From Callipepla californica brunnescens (lineage: Eukaryota; Chordata; Aves; Galliformes; Odontophoridae), in the NCBI GenBank assembly GCA_023055505.1, contig JALIRH010000050.1, positions 2,108,001-2,172,000 on the forward strand: a stretch of 64,000 bases of DNA. Direction: 5' to 3'. Positions within the stretch are counted from its first letter, which is position 1; each line of letters starts with the position of its first letter. Made by a program: the position numbers and the translations under genes. The notes under the pieces are model-generated. The model did not search any database. It saw only the letters and a list, made by a program, of their open reading frames with translations, and was not told the DNA's origin. Shown in pieces: positions 1 through 11,800 of this stretch.

Positions 1-100
1 TGAGGGACATGATTTGGGGATAACTATTGGTAACAGATGGACAGCTGGACTGGGTGATCTTGTAGGTCTTTTCCAACCTTGATGAATCTATGCTTCTAGG
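1..100 (+). mobile_element. CR1 LINE fragment, 3' end
   Basis: Tail of a chicken-repeat-1 non-LTR retrotransposon, cut by the window edge. The stretch 47-100 reads GGACTGGGTGATCTTGTAGG, then a TCTTTTCCAACCTTGATGAA-type segment and a decayed ATTCTATG-TTCT terminus. That is the avian CR1 3' end in sense orientation. CR1 copies are usually truncated at the 5' end and end in this 8-bp-repeat motif rather than poly-A, and this copy fits. It has no coding capacity. The left boundary lies outside the window. Confidence 0.88.
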
Positions 101-2363
101 ATACAAACTGCAATCTCTTACATTTTTATTGTTTTTAAAGGTTTATGTACAAACTTTGCAAAATCTTTACCTGGGTGCTTCATTTTTATGTTATTGTATT
201 TATACTTACTTCCCTAAGACAGGTCAGTTATAGTCAATAGTCTTCATGTGAAATGCAGATTAAGAAAAGAAATTAGAATTGGTTCAAATTAAAACAGACT
301 CCACTGAAATATATATTCCTCACATTATCCTCTGTGTTTCTGTATGCTACTGAGTATGTCCGGTAGTAAGGCCAAGGGCTCAAAGAATTCTGTGCACTAG
401 TCAGAGTAACCTGATCCTTTAAGTAGTACTGTTTAGCAAATTTACAATGCATTTCATAGAGCATCATATTGCTAAGGCCTTTTATCTGTCTGTTTTGGAA
501 AACCAAATGAATAGAAGGTAACTCTGCCCAGCAACATATTCAACTCTACTACGTACTGACTGGCAAAATAAGTAAAAGTATTTTTAAAACATAAAAAGTA
601 AATATCCAGAAGAGGATCTGGTCTTTTTAACTTCAGAATTTAAAGAGATGCAGGCCCAGCTTTTGAAAAATTGTTTTGTGTGAGCTGGATGCCATAGTCA
701 AATGTATCACATCTGTGATCTTTCATACAAGATACTGAGGTGAGTGAAAGCGATTGGGACCATGTTCATCTGTGAACTCTACTTCCTATTTAAATGCACA
801 TGATTTTGCTGAGGAATTCATTTGTCCACATCTGTTATGCTTAGTCTAAAAAGTACTTAGCTTGAAATACCAGAGAACATGGAACTGATTATTCTTACTT
901 ATCACCTATTTTAGTCTAGGTTATTTATCAGGTAGCCTCTATTCTTATTCACATTCTTAATACTGTATTTTTAGATACCTAACTTTCTGTGCAGATTACT
1001 GTGCATAAAGAGTTCACCTTTGAAAGTGTTAGTAGTGTGCTGGTTTGACAGGTAATGAGGCAATTTGGCAGAACATCAGAAACTAATTGAGCTCAGCTCA
1101 CATCAATGCAGCTTTTTCAGCTGAGGCTGCCTTATAAAACAACCGGTAGAATTACATTAGACAATATGACATGTACAATTTTAATTGGAAGTTCTAATTT
1201 AAAATATTTAAAGCATGTTTAGAATAATTTGTGAATCTACACAGACACATCCTTATCTAATTAATTAAGTCTGTTCAGTGGATTGTATAATGACTGTCAA
1301 AAATACAAAGTATTAAAGTCTCTGCACATATAAATATTCAAGTAACTTTCAAAGAGAAGGGATTTAGCTTTAGTAGAAAGAAGGTCTCACACCTGTACAC
1401 GGGTAGGTAATATTAACATGGACTGTTACATGTTAGTCGTTAAAATATGTGAGTACTGTTAAAATAATATGGAATTTAGAAATTTGGCTTTTGAATAGAA
1501 CTCCGAAACATTTTAAAGTTCATTAAATGAATTTTTAGATACATTTAATACTAATATTTGACAATACTATATGATGTTAATAAAGGAAAAGGAAAATAAA
1601 AGAAAAAAAAAAAAAGAAGAAAACAATCAAAAAAGAAGGCCTGCCTTGGATAAAATGTTAATATTTATACAGTATTCAAATTTACTTAGCAGATCATTGG
1701 AATATGTTATGTATGTGATATTTATTTTACACTAGGATTGTTATTGGGAATCTGTTAAATTTTATGTAATAGAATTTTATTTTATAAAATATAATAGAAA
1801 TGAAGTTTCTAGATCTACATAGCTAACTGGTTTTTGATTCATATCCTTTGCATTTCTTTCTTGCGATGATCAATTCCCACTATTTTTATTTTCTGTATCC
1901 TTTGAGTTACTTTTTGGATAATACACATATAATTATATATCCTGCCAATCATTCAAATCACAAATGAAAGCATGGATATACTTATAAATACGTAGCTTAA
2001 TATGATGGATAAACTCTTTAGAAGGAATAAGAAATATTCTGTTTTTATGTGTACCAAAGCTGTTGCTTATGAGGTTGAACTGATTTTACCTCAGAGTCAT
2101 CAGTAACATCAGCGCTAACACAGAGCAGAGCCAGGACTTCTCAAGTTACAGCATTGCATCCTCCTTACTAGCTTACATTCTGTCTCATGTTCTTCCTTTT
2201 TCTTTGTTACCTTCTCTTTTGGAAAAAAATAAATAAATCGCACTACAGAATTTGTTCTACTTTGCAAGTCTGAAGCAGTAAGATTTCTTGTGAAAAGCAA
2301 ACAATGTTGTCCTAATCAAAATTAAATTTTCTTAGCTTTGGCTTTTTTTTTAATTTGGTTGTT

Positions 2364-2364
<1 letters not shown>
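101..2364. other. Intergenic/intronic DNA, no gene seen
   Basis: AT-rich sequence with stops in all frames. It contains only short A-rich runs (for example around 1600-1620) and no recognised repeat family, RNA gene or exon. Confidence 0.6.
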
Positions 2365-2409
<45 letters not shown>

Positions 2410-2420
2410 TGTTTGTGTGT
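2365..2420. repeat. Poly-T plus (GT)n compound simple repeat
   Basis: About 32 uninterrupted T residues (2365-2396) run directly into a GT dinucleotide tract with one TTTG interruption. It lies about 45 bp upstream of the LTR that starts near 2464. Length is likely polymorphic and prone to sequencing slippage. Confidence 0.95.
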
Positions 2421-2463
2421 ATTCCTGAATACTTCCAGTTTTAAAAGAACACTGTTTCTTTAA

Positions 2464-2990
2464 ATCGTGGTTTTGGTTGGGATAGAGTTAATTTTCTTTC
2501 TAGAGGCCTGTATGATGCTGTGCTTCGGATTTTTGATGGAAGTAATGGCTATAGCACACTGTGGGAATAGTTGCCGCAGAGCAGCACTGCACGGAGCTGA
2601 GGATGTCTCAGCTTCTGCTGTTCTGCCAGTGAGGGACTGGGGGAGCACAGGGAGCTGTGAGGGGACAGAACTGGGACTGCTGACCCAAATTGGCCAGAGG
2701 GATGTCCCACACCATGGGGTGTAATGCAAAGGTAAAGGAGATCGAAGGGGTTATGTTAGGAGTCATGATATTTGTCCTTATAAACTGTTACACATGATGT
2801 ACCTTGCTTTCCTGGGAATGGCTGAACTGCTGTTGGGAAGTGGCAAATGAATTCCATCATTTGCTTTGCTTGTGTGTGCAGATTTTGTGTTACCCATTAA
2901 ACTCTTTGCCTCAACCCATGAGTTCTCGCAAGTCTACCTTCCTGATAAATACTTCTGGTGGATGGAATTGTCTTGTCTCAAAACCACAAT
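2464..2990 (+). mobile_element. ERVL-type solo LTR (avian endogenous retrovirus)
   Basis: The block opens with GTGGTTTTGGTTGGGATAGA and continues AGTTAATTTTCTTTC, the start I recall for a common avian ERVL-like LTR family. Internal landmarks match the same family: TTCTGCCAGTGAGGGACTGG near 2620, GACCCAAATTGGCCAGAGGG near 2682, and CTCAACCCATGAGTTCTCGC near 2910. A TATA-like TATAAAC lies at about 2779 and an ATTAAA polyadenylation signal at 2896-2901, so U3, R and U5 appear in + orientation. The end near AAACCACAA (2982-2990) fits the family terminus. No gag, pol or env sequence flanks it, so it is a solo LTR. I could not identify convincing target duplications, so both ends are approximate. 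The open frames inside it, on both strands, are not genes. Confidence 0.82.
2896..2901 (+). promoter_or_regulatory. LTR polyadenylation signal ATTAAA
   Basis: ATTAAA sits about 115 bp downstream of the TATA-like box at 2779, as expected for the R region of an LTR. It is probably inactive in an old solo copy. Confidence 0.5.
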
Positions 2991-4974
2991 GCACTTGGAA
3001 ATCTGGAAACCACAAATGATCTTTTAATTACAAATGCTAGACAGATCAAAGGCTGAATTTAATTGAGAGGTGTCAGATACACAACATTTTTGCGTACCTG
3101 TTCACAATAGGATTGAACTGCATCCTTACTTAAGTCTGGATGTGATATGACTTTTTTCTCAACCAACTCAGGATATATAAAATAAATTCACAAGCACTTC
3201 TTATTAACAGGACAAGACAGACAAATGTGCTACACTTGTTTTTGTTAGCTTCATTTATATTTTGATAACTGTTTACTAGTGATGGCAACTATGAATATCA
3301 ATACCTCTTTTCAAGAGCTGTCTCAATTCAATTTCCATGATTGACTTTGAGGGCTTGAATGACATGAGCACTAAAATGCTGCCTAAAAACATTTGCAACT
3401 GGAATGATTATCTTCATCTTTCATGGTAACTCTGTCAGGTTGTCTGAGAGTAATTGTGAAAGGAACTCAGGTCATTATTGAAATGAACGTGATGTGTCCA
3501 TAATGGTTCCCTTGAAGCTGCTGAAGTTTATTTGGTCAATAATCTGTCATGAAAAAAAAGTAATTCAATAGATTTTATTGCAAGTCTGAACAAATCAAGT
3601 CTACTGTATTCCTGCATACTTTCACAAATAACATCTACTTTCCTCTTTAATTTTTAACATAAATATACTAAAAAACAAATAAAACAATGAAATTCTGAGG
3701 GGATATTAGTACTCTTCTGATTTATCTTTTATTTTATGAGGCCTATAAGATATTCAATGTAACATTTTGGGATAAAATAAAATTTAGGCCTTTCTAGTAT
3801 TAGATTAGTTTGCCAAGTATAGAATGTCAATTGTTGCAATAAATTTTATATACTTTTCCAGTAAGTAAATCTTTTTGGAAGATTCCTTCATGGCTGAGAT
3901 GTAATGTTTGTTAACTATTTTATTTTTAAGTTTTATGTATTTTTAAGTAAAGGTTTTTTTTTTTTAACTGTTTAGTTGCACCAGATATTTTAGACATATG
4001 AAAAGATCACTGTAACCTACCATTATATTCTAACAGATATATATGTAGGAAAGGAAAGACTTGTTTTTGTTGAATTATTTAGTACTCACTTGATTTATCC
4101 ATTTCACCAATTAATCTGAAAAGCTCTGTTTAAGCATTAAACTTTTAATTACAATTGCATTCTGAGTCCAGTGCAGCAGTCACAAAGTAACATCTAAGAT
4201 TTGCTAAACTGTCTTAGTCCTAGTAATTCTGATGTGATTTTGTACTACATACTAGTGCCAACTACACTGGCACAATCTTATCATGAATGCTTAAAAACAT
4301 GTAGACCAGTACTGCAGATTAATGATAGTTGTAATATGGGTGCATTGGCTTTGCAGCTAAGTCATTTTATGTTATAAAGTGTAAAGTGTGTCCAGTGAAG
4401 GATGACTTGTGTCAGCTAAATCTGTAGCCTGAAGCAACACTTGGTGGGTTATTAGGTTATTACTTTAATCTAGTTATTGCAGCCTTGAAGCATGCATTCA
4501 TAAGTTGAGGGTAAAAATGTCAAAAGCACAGTTGAGACTGATCACTAACAATTTCTAGGAACAGCAGAGGAGTGTCCGATGTACTTTCTTCTGAAGTTGA
4601 TCACCTAAAATTGGAGTCATATTGACTGTGTGTTACTTTAATAATATATTGCTTATTTCTTAAAAAATAAGTTTCCTTTGTGATAACTTCTTTAACTTGG
4701 TATTTACACCCACACATGCGAATTTCATTGTCTTTCTAAGAATTAAAATTATGAGAAGTTAAATTTGCATTCACCATCTGTTCATTAAATGAATTCCAGT
4801 GTACTGTGTTTACAGATTGATCTTACAGCGTATGATTAATTCTTAATAACTCTGCTATTGCATTAACCAGCACTTAACAACAACAGCAACAAAGTTAATT
4901 TTGTCAAAAACAATAACTATGTCTCTGATTATAAATACCTGAAGTATAGCTTCTAGATATCACAGGTACCATGA
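2991..4974. other. Intergenic/intronic DNA, no gene seen
   Basis: AT-rich and without a recognised repeat, apart from a short T run near 3954-3965. There are no plausible exons and open frames are very short. Confidence 0.6.
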
Positions 4975-4989
4975 CTAGATGACTGAGGT

Positions 4990-5440
4990 TCGCAGGGGTC
5001 CTTCTGCTTCATCCTGTGCTACCCACAGTAGCACATCCAGGCCTGTGTTCAGGTGGCTTCTGAAGGTCCACTCCTCAGTGTCTCTGAGCAGCCTGTGCTG
5101 GTGCTCCATCAGCCACGCAGCATAGAGGAGCTGCCTGGTTTTCAGAGGAACCTCCTGTGCTCCTGTTTCTGCCCATTGCCTCTTGTCCTAGCACAGAGCA
5201 CCACTGAAAAGAAACTGGCTCCATTTTCTCAGCATCCTCCCATTTATATAGACTGGTGAGTTTCCCCTGAGCCTCCTTTTATCCGTGCTGAACAGTCCCA
5301 GCTCTCTCAGCATCTTCTCAGAGAAATGATACTCTAAGTCCTTCGTTATCTTTGTGGCCCTTTGCTGGACTTCCTCCAGTATGTTCACACCGCTCTTGTC
5401 AGAACTGGACATAGCACTTGGCGCACAGACCCACCAGTGC
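4990..5440 (-). mobile_element. CR1 LINE fragment, minus strand
   Basis: Antisense CR1 landmarks occur in order on the + strand. A GAGCAGCCTGTGCTGGTGCT segment lies near 5090 and TGCCCATTGCCTCTTGTCCT near 5170. AACAGTCCCAGCTCTCTCAG follows near 5290, then a CTTTGTGGCCCTTTGCTGGA block near 5350 and AGAACTGGACATAGCACTTG near 5401. Read on the minus strand this is the C-terminal part of CR1 ORF2 followed by 3' sequence. The copy is truncated at its 5' end (right side) and its 3' tip (left side) is eroded, so both limits are approximate. Confidence 0.85.
5188..5412 (-). pseudogene. CR1 ORF2 (reverse transcriptase protein) C-terminal relic
   Basis: Minus-strand frame of about 74 codons. The segment EEVQQRATKITKDLEYHFSE, followed by LRELGLFSTDKRRLRG, matches the conserved region after the reverse-transcriptase domain in avian CR1 ORF2. 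The homologous frame is lost downstream of this, and the upstream catalytic domain is absent. It is a dead retrotransposon remnant and not a host gene. The apparent methionine start is incidental. Confidence 0.8.
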
Positions 5441-7131
5441 AGACTACAATAGTAGACAAGGGATTAACAAGGGTACTTGTATTTCTGAGCCACTAAACAC
5501 TGATGCCCTCTCCTGGGGACAGGCATATCATGGGACCATCTGCACTGCTGCAGGTGGGAATGACCAATCTCTAATGAATGGAACAGACTTGAAACTAAAT
5601 CTAAAGTTAGTGCTTTTTAACTTCTATTCAAAAACATAGTTCTGTATACACCGTTCAAAGTTACATTAATGAATGCAATCAGAAATTGATTTATGAAATT
5701 TATGTTATACAAGGCTTCTCATTTAAAATATATTACTAGCAAAATCATAAAAAGTAATGAAAAAAAAGAGCAAATAGTGAAGGAGTTACTTCTGAAAGTA
5801 GTGTAACATTGTTTTCAGTAATATCTTCATTTTCATTTTGGGAAAGATGAAAGAAAATGGGCAGCGTGCTTACTTTATGTTGGTAGAATTTTAAACATTG
5901 ACATAGGTATATGTATATTTCTTAGATAGGATTTTTTTTGCCCCCTTTGCAGTGCCATTACAGAGGTTTTGGGAAAGGGGAATTGTTACTGGCTTTTAAT
6001 AGCTATTCTATCTAATAGTATGTATAAAGAGATAACATAGTGAGTTTTCACTACAAACTGCTATAATAAAATACTAGCTTGTATTTGTTTCATAGGCTGG
6101 AATGATTCTATCTCATTCATATTTTAAAATAATTATGCCAGTCTCTGTAAATATGTGTGTATTCATTACATGATTTTCTCAACATGCGATAATTATTCTA
6201 AATAAACTTGCAATCTGTAGCTACATTCAAAATTTATAGCTACCTAAAAAATTATTTCATTATGCTCTTTTTATAATCAGCATTTGCAGCATTTTTCACA
6301 CATACAGATTACTATATTTTCTTACTTGTTATTTAGAAGCATAAAAGGTTGCATACTTGTCTCGAACTGTCAGTGTCTCTTCTCCTCCTCTTCCACATGT
6401 GAGATCCACTTCCCAATCTTACTCCCTTCTTCAGATGAAGTCTGTTGTTCTCAGAGAAATGGACACTTACCTGATCTGAGTCTCTTACAGATAAACTTTT
6501 TGGGGTAGTAACAGAAGCTGGAAAATATTAAATTGCCACAGTTCTTTAAAAATATTTGGCAGAGTCATTAATCCATTACATTTCCTGATAACTACCTGTT
6601 AATTGCCAGGGGAGTCATTTTACTGCACAAACTGCTGAACTGACTGATGAAGGGTAGAAGCTTTGTTAACACAATCTGAGAAAGTGTGAGCAGCAAATTG
6701 TCAACTATCCAGTGGTTTTTCAGAGCCTGATTTGACACTGGAAAATGGCACACTTTACATTATCTTCTTCTCTGTCCCAAACAGACAGTCGTACAATTCA
6801 TTTTCTTTGGTTCCATAAATGAAAGAGTTTTTTATTACATAGGCTGTAAGATAACTTGTCTTGTAATCTAGAAGCTGGTGATGGATATCAAATGTAGTAC
6901 AAGCAAGAAAACTGAAAGTTTCCTTTATTCACAGTACAAACTGAATGCCTTCTTCAGACACACAGAAGCATCGGGGTAAGATTTGATATTGTTGCTGTAG
7001 TATCTTCTGGCATCAGACCAATACTGGTTAAAAGTAGAGTGACTGTAAAATAAAAGTCCTATTGTATGCCAAGTTTTAACATGACAAACAGAAATATGTA
7101 TAAAATGGAATGGTTCCACACATGCTCCTTC

Positions 7132-7180
7132 AAAAAAGAAAAAAAAAAAAAACAAGAAAAAAAAAACAAAAAAAATAAAA
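7132..7180. repeat. A-rich simple repeat
   Basis: Runs of A separated by single G or C bases. On the minus strand this gives an artefactual poly-Phe open frame. Confidence 0.85.
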
Positions 7181-8385
7181 TCAACCACACAAGTGCTTGA
7201 TTCACATAGTTTTATACAACTCCTTATGTACAGATTCATAATATGTATTCATTTACATGCAGTCTCATGCATGTATGTATACATTACATAAGCATGCATC
7301 TTCCCAGGCTTTCTATTCCTAAAAAGAAATCTGTTTAAAGCTTGTGAGATTTGTAACTGAGTACTTCCTGTTCGGCTTCTTTTAACACATCTTAGAGTTT
7401 TTATCATGTTTGTAGTACAAGTTCTTTATTATTACCACTTCCTTCAGTTCTGTTCTCCTTCGTTTGAATAATTGCACAGAAAAAAATGAAATCTGGTATG
7501 TCACCTTCTAGGCAGGATTTCAAAATCTGCTATAAATTTATAGAACTTTCAGGAATTATAGTTAAGCTTTAGCAACCACTATGAGCTCAATTGAAAATAA
7601 AAAGTGAAGCTCAGGAAGGCTGTATGAATGGATGAATGTAATGGAAGTGAGAAGATTCCAAAATCCATAGATGTAAACTGAAAGATTTGTATTGATTCCT
7701 TGGGACTTTCAATTAAGATTCCTCTTCTTTATCAAGGTTGCCTTTTCACATTTATGCTGTTACAGTTCCTCAGTCTAGTCTCTTTCTATATCTTGTATAT
7801 ATAACAGGTACAGTCTCAGCTGGGAAGTTGCTTTATATACTTGCTTTTTGAAAGATATTATTACAGCACTGGCAATTTACTTTTCTGATTGTTATATAGC
7901 TGTGTCTTCTCCCAGAGTAAAGGGTATCAGTTTTTCTCATGGGTCATTCTTTTTCCATTGGACTAGGTCGATCTATGTAGTCCTACAGTGTTTCCTTTCC
8001 TGATACTCAGGAGAAAATTTGAGCCCTAATATGCAGTTAGGTTGGGCTTTTCTCTTTGCTTTTCTCAGATATTGAATTATTTAATGAAAGCTTTAATTTA
8101 TTTTTATTTTTTTTATTTTTAAGTTACATGAGGGGAAACTGAGAGGCAGGAATGGACACAGTTTAAAATTGTCTTTTATTTACTACTTCTCATACATGGG
8201 ATCTTTGTACATTTGACATGTTTTGTTAATGGTCTGGAACTAGTCATTATTTCAGCATTTCAGTTAGAAAGTTTGGAAACAGACCAGGATTCAGATGTAG
8301 TTCAAAGCAACCCCATCTGTGATATATGTGCAATTGGGAAAGATTGTTGCAAAATACCAATGGGAAACATTTCTGTCAGTGCGTT

Positions 8386-8439
8386 TAAAAAAACAAAAAA
8401 CAAAAAACAAAAAACAAATGAACAAATGAACAAATGAAA
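8386..8439. repeat. Compound (CAAAAAA)n / (CAAATGAA)n repeat
   Basis: An A-rich CAAAAAA-type array passes into about three AACAAATG octamer copies. It is a simple-sequence repeat and the lysine-rich frame through it is not coding. Confidence 0.85.
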
Positions 8440-11400
8440 TGCATATATTTCAGAATGGCGCTCTGATATTTGTACCAGCTTTTAGTAGGAGAATTAAGTT
8501 ATGAAGCATTAATGGGTAGTAAGACATGAGGGAAAGGTCTTACCATAATATGAACAAGATCATATGAAGGTCACCCGTAAATGAAAAAACAGCATGCACT
8601 TTAATGAAGTGCAGTAGAAACTGGCCACAGCTTTATTAACTGTATCAAAACAAATTAAATAATTTAATGTCTCCCTGAGATTCTAGTAACTATTTTTTGT
8701 GATTTGAGTTCATCTGAGTGTCACCCTGGCCCAATCTTATTTTCCTCACTACATTTTCCTCCATGAAATCTTTTCATGCTAGTTACTACTCAACTGGGAA
8801 TTTCCAACTCCAGCTGAAAAGCGGACAAAGCCTCCTGTACATGGATATTTCTTCTTAAATAAGTTTCACAGTTTATTTTGCAGCAACAGTGTAAACAGCT
8901 CATTTTGAAACATGAAGAACATTATCAGGCACAATCAACACTGTCATTGATCTACTACACATATAGGCTAAGCAGTAAAATAGTCAAGTAGTCATTTCAA
9001 GAGATGTGACTTTCAAATTAGCCATGGAGTAGACATATCATTGCTAGTTTGAGTCTGAAAACAGCAGGATGAGAATGAAAAGATTCATTGTCAGGATGCA
9101 TTCTTTTATAGCCTGTTTAACATGGTGATTATAGCTTAACTTCCACCTGCTCTTCTTGTTGGAAGTGAGGACTTTCATCCAAAGGTGAGAAAGACTTTTC
9201 TGTGTAATAAATGAAGGTAAACTGACTGTTTGCCTTCCTTCTCAAGCTTAATCAGAAGTGTAATGCAATGTATTGGGAATATATTTTTAAAGGTCATGAG
9301 GTTAACAGAAAAACTCTGTTGTTGTTTTTTTGACGTTGTTTGTTTACCTTGCTATGATGTGTTTAGAAATGTGAAGTTCAAAGTAATCCTCTTAAATTAT
9401 TCCTGAGATTAAAAAGATACAAATAAAGATTATTTAAAGAAAAAAAGGTTTTTTAAACTTCCACAAAAGTGATTGATTTGATCATTAAATCCTAACACCT
9501 GTCAGTGGAATCCTTTACTGCAAGGAGTATGTGATGCCTACGGAAGAGTTTTAGAGATAGCAGTGAAGCTTCTTATGTGTAGTAAATTCCAGATAAACAG
9601 TCTTTCATCATTGACTTCTAAAAAGTAGAGAGGCAAAAAGTTCTTTGATAATTCTGTTGGAGGGATTTTGTTTATGACTGTGTATGATGCAGGGAACAAC
9701 TGAAACCAAAATTATTTTGCCTGTTTGCTTTTTCGGGAGATGATGTCTCCAGAAATCCTGATTAAGAAACAGAGTAAAGATAAAAGCTTCTGAGTTTCAG
9801 TGTAAATTAAATCTTAAGCAAACCTTAAGAACTTGAGATATTTGACTTTATCCTACCTTTATCATCTTTTCTTGTGATGCGTTATGACAGAAGATTTGAG
9901 TTTATTTTGCAGTTCCAGCACTTCAGAATCTGAATAATCCAATAATCAAACTTTAAAGAGATCTTTAAAGCAAGCATCTACATGCATTGCAACTATTCAG
10001 CATTTGTGCTGAAATAATCCTCCAGGTTCTGAGAGAAAGAAAGGTGTCATTATGTTAGGAATAGTTCCAACACATGAAGATGAAAAGCCACTGTAAATTC
10101 CAATGTTTTACTTTTTTATGTTTTAAAACAAGTCAGTTTTTTGCAGTTTTAGTTCATTGAAAAGGTGATTACTTCCGTAACAATCCATAAAGATTTTTTA
10201 TATTTCAATAGCAAAAAAAATATATTTAGCCTACATTAGCACAACCCACCTTCAAATACAGAGAGATCCTTCCCCTCAATCAGAAAGAATCTTAGTCTGG
10301 CAAGAAAAAGTGAAATTGAAAGCAGCAAGAGCAAGCTTCCGCTAAGGCAACTCTGAGGAAGAGAGTTGTATTACTCTACCTAGTTTGGAATGGTTTCAAA
10401 AGGTAGGCAAGATTTGTAAAAGAAGAAGAAATCACCAGGTTATGTAAACAAACTATTTCCTCAGTTTTCCTCTTCACCATGTCCACATTTATGAGTGGGT
10501 CCATATTTGTCATATATAGATATCTGATGATATTCTTTTTGATCTGTATGGTTGTTGGCAGTATTTTCCCTTTCATTTCACAAATTCGAATTTATGTACA
10601 TAACTAAAGGAATGCTTACTTCAGTGAGATGTTGTTTGGAGATTAGTGGTACAGTCAGTATAATTACTGTTTGTCAAGTATGTAACAGTAAAATGCTGTT
10701 AACATTCATACTGTTATACAGATGTGTACACACTCTTGCACAGATATTGAACTGTTAGTCCTTTTGAGTATTAAAGCTCAGTAACTGGTTAGTGATAACA
10801 CTGGAAATCATTAGATTTATGTGGATAATCATCTTCTGATAATCATCTTTCCATTCACTATGCTTTTGAATTACTTATTTTTTATAGATTTCCAGTTTTC
10901 ATTTTTAAAGTCTCTAAAAATTACTGTTGCTAGAAACAGTTTTATGTATAAATACATATTATTAATTGGCCTCCCTTAACCATAGAGAAAAAAAAGAGAA
11001 AAATGGAAAAAGAAGGGAATGCTGCACTGTCATGAATGAACTTGGAATGATAACTGTGGCAGCCTGAGCCAAGTACAATCCCGAAAGTTCTTGTAAAGCA
11101 CAGCATCTGAGCTTTTCCCTTAGAAGCCAAGTTGAGGATGCCTACCACAGCACAGGCTTCTCCTTTTAGTGAGCATTAGAATCCCAGCAGCAGTGGCTGG
11201 ATCCAGGGTGTATTTTGAGACTTGGTACTGTCATATGCAAAGAACAAGTTGCGGATGCCACATGGTTTGTGAACTACATTTGGAAGACTGCCGACAACCG
11301 CTATGCAGAAAGTAAAATATCTGAAATATTTATCTGAATTATAATCAGTCAAAGGCAGAACAAGACTGTTTACAACTGTAGCTTGCATTCAGCCAAATTA

Positions 11401-11554
11401 CATTTGCAAATTAGTGTTTTGAAGCTTTAGACCTAAAAATAAAATAACTTAATGGGTTGAAATTATTTTTTCTAAGGAAAAATGTATCTATGCCAGCAGC
11501 TTGTATATGAAGTTACAGACTGTTACAGCCCAATGCATTTTGAAATGACCGAGA

Positions 11555-11800
11555 TATTAAACTCACAAACAAGGTTGTCAGACAACAAATCAAGCTGCAA
11601 ATTAGCCTTCTAATCTTATAAGCTGGTTATGGCTGCCAAAATAAAACTGACAATTGATTTGCTGTTTGCAGTCCAGCACAAAATGTCATATATTCTTTCT
11701 GATGAGAGTCAATGAGTACATTAAGTGTATAGCAGCCCATGTCCTCCTAACTCCACTGCAAATAGTCCTAAATTACTAGGATCATTATCTGTATGAATAA
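11555..11800. other. Candidate conserved non-coding element
   Basis: Balanced-complexity stretch with no repeat signature. Homeodomain-like cores lie in an otherwise varied sequence: AATTAGCC (11601), TCTAATCTTATAAG (11609) and ACAATTGATTTGC (11650). There are no long open frames. The appearance resembles vertebrate developmental enhancers found in gene deserts. This rests on look alone, since conservation cannot be judged from one sequence. Confidence 0.2.

Larger units (their letters stand above)
5445..11395. other. Intergenic/intronic DNA with minor simple repeats
   Basis: No exon, RNA gene or classified mobile element is recognised. The stretch holds A-rich tracts at about 7132-7180 and 8386-8439. 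Open frames here, such as one of 104 codons on the minus strand across the A-rich tract at 7130, translate low-complexity sequence and are not credible genes. Confidence 0.6.

Noticed and set aside
2467..2729. Overlapping frames on both strands near 2.5 kb
   Set aside because: Both lie inside the ERVL-type LTR, which is non-coding.
4970..5010. GACTAGATGACTGAGG...GTCCTTCTGCTTC as a second, sense-strand CR1 tip
   Set aside because: It resembles a sense CR1 end, but it abuts the antisense CR1 and the match is short. It could equally be that copy's eroded 3' edge.
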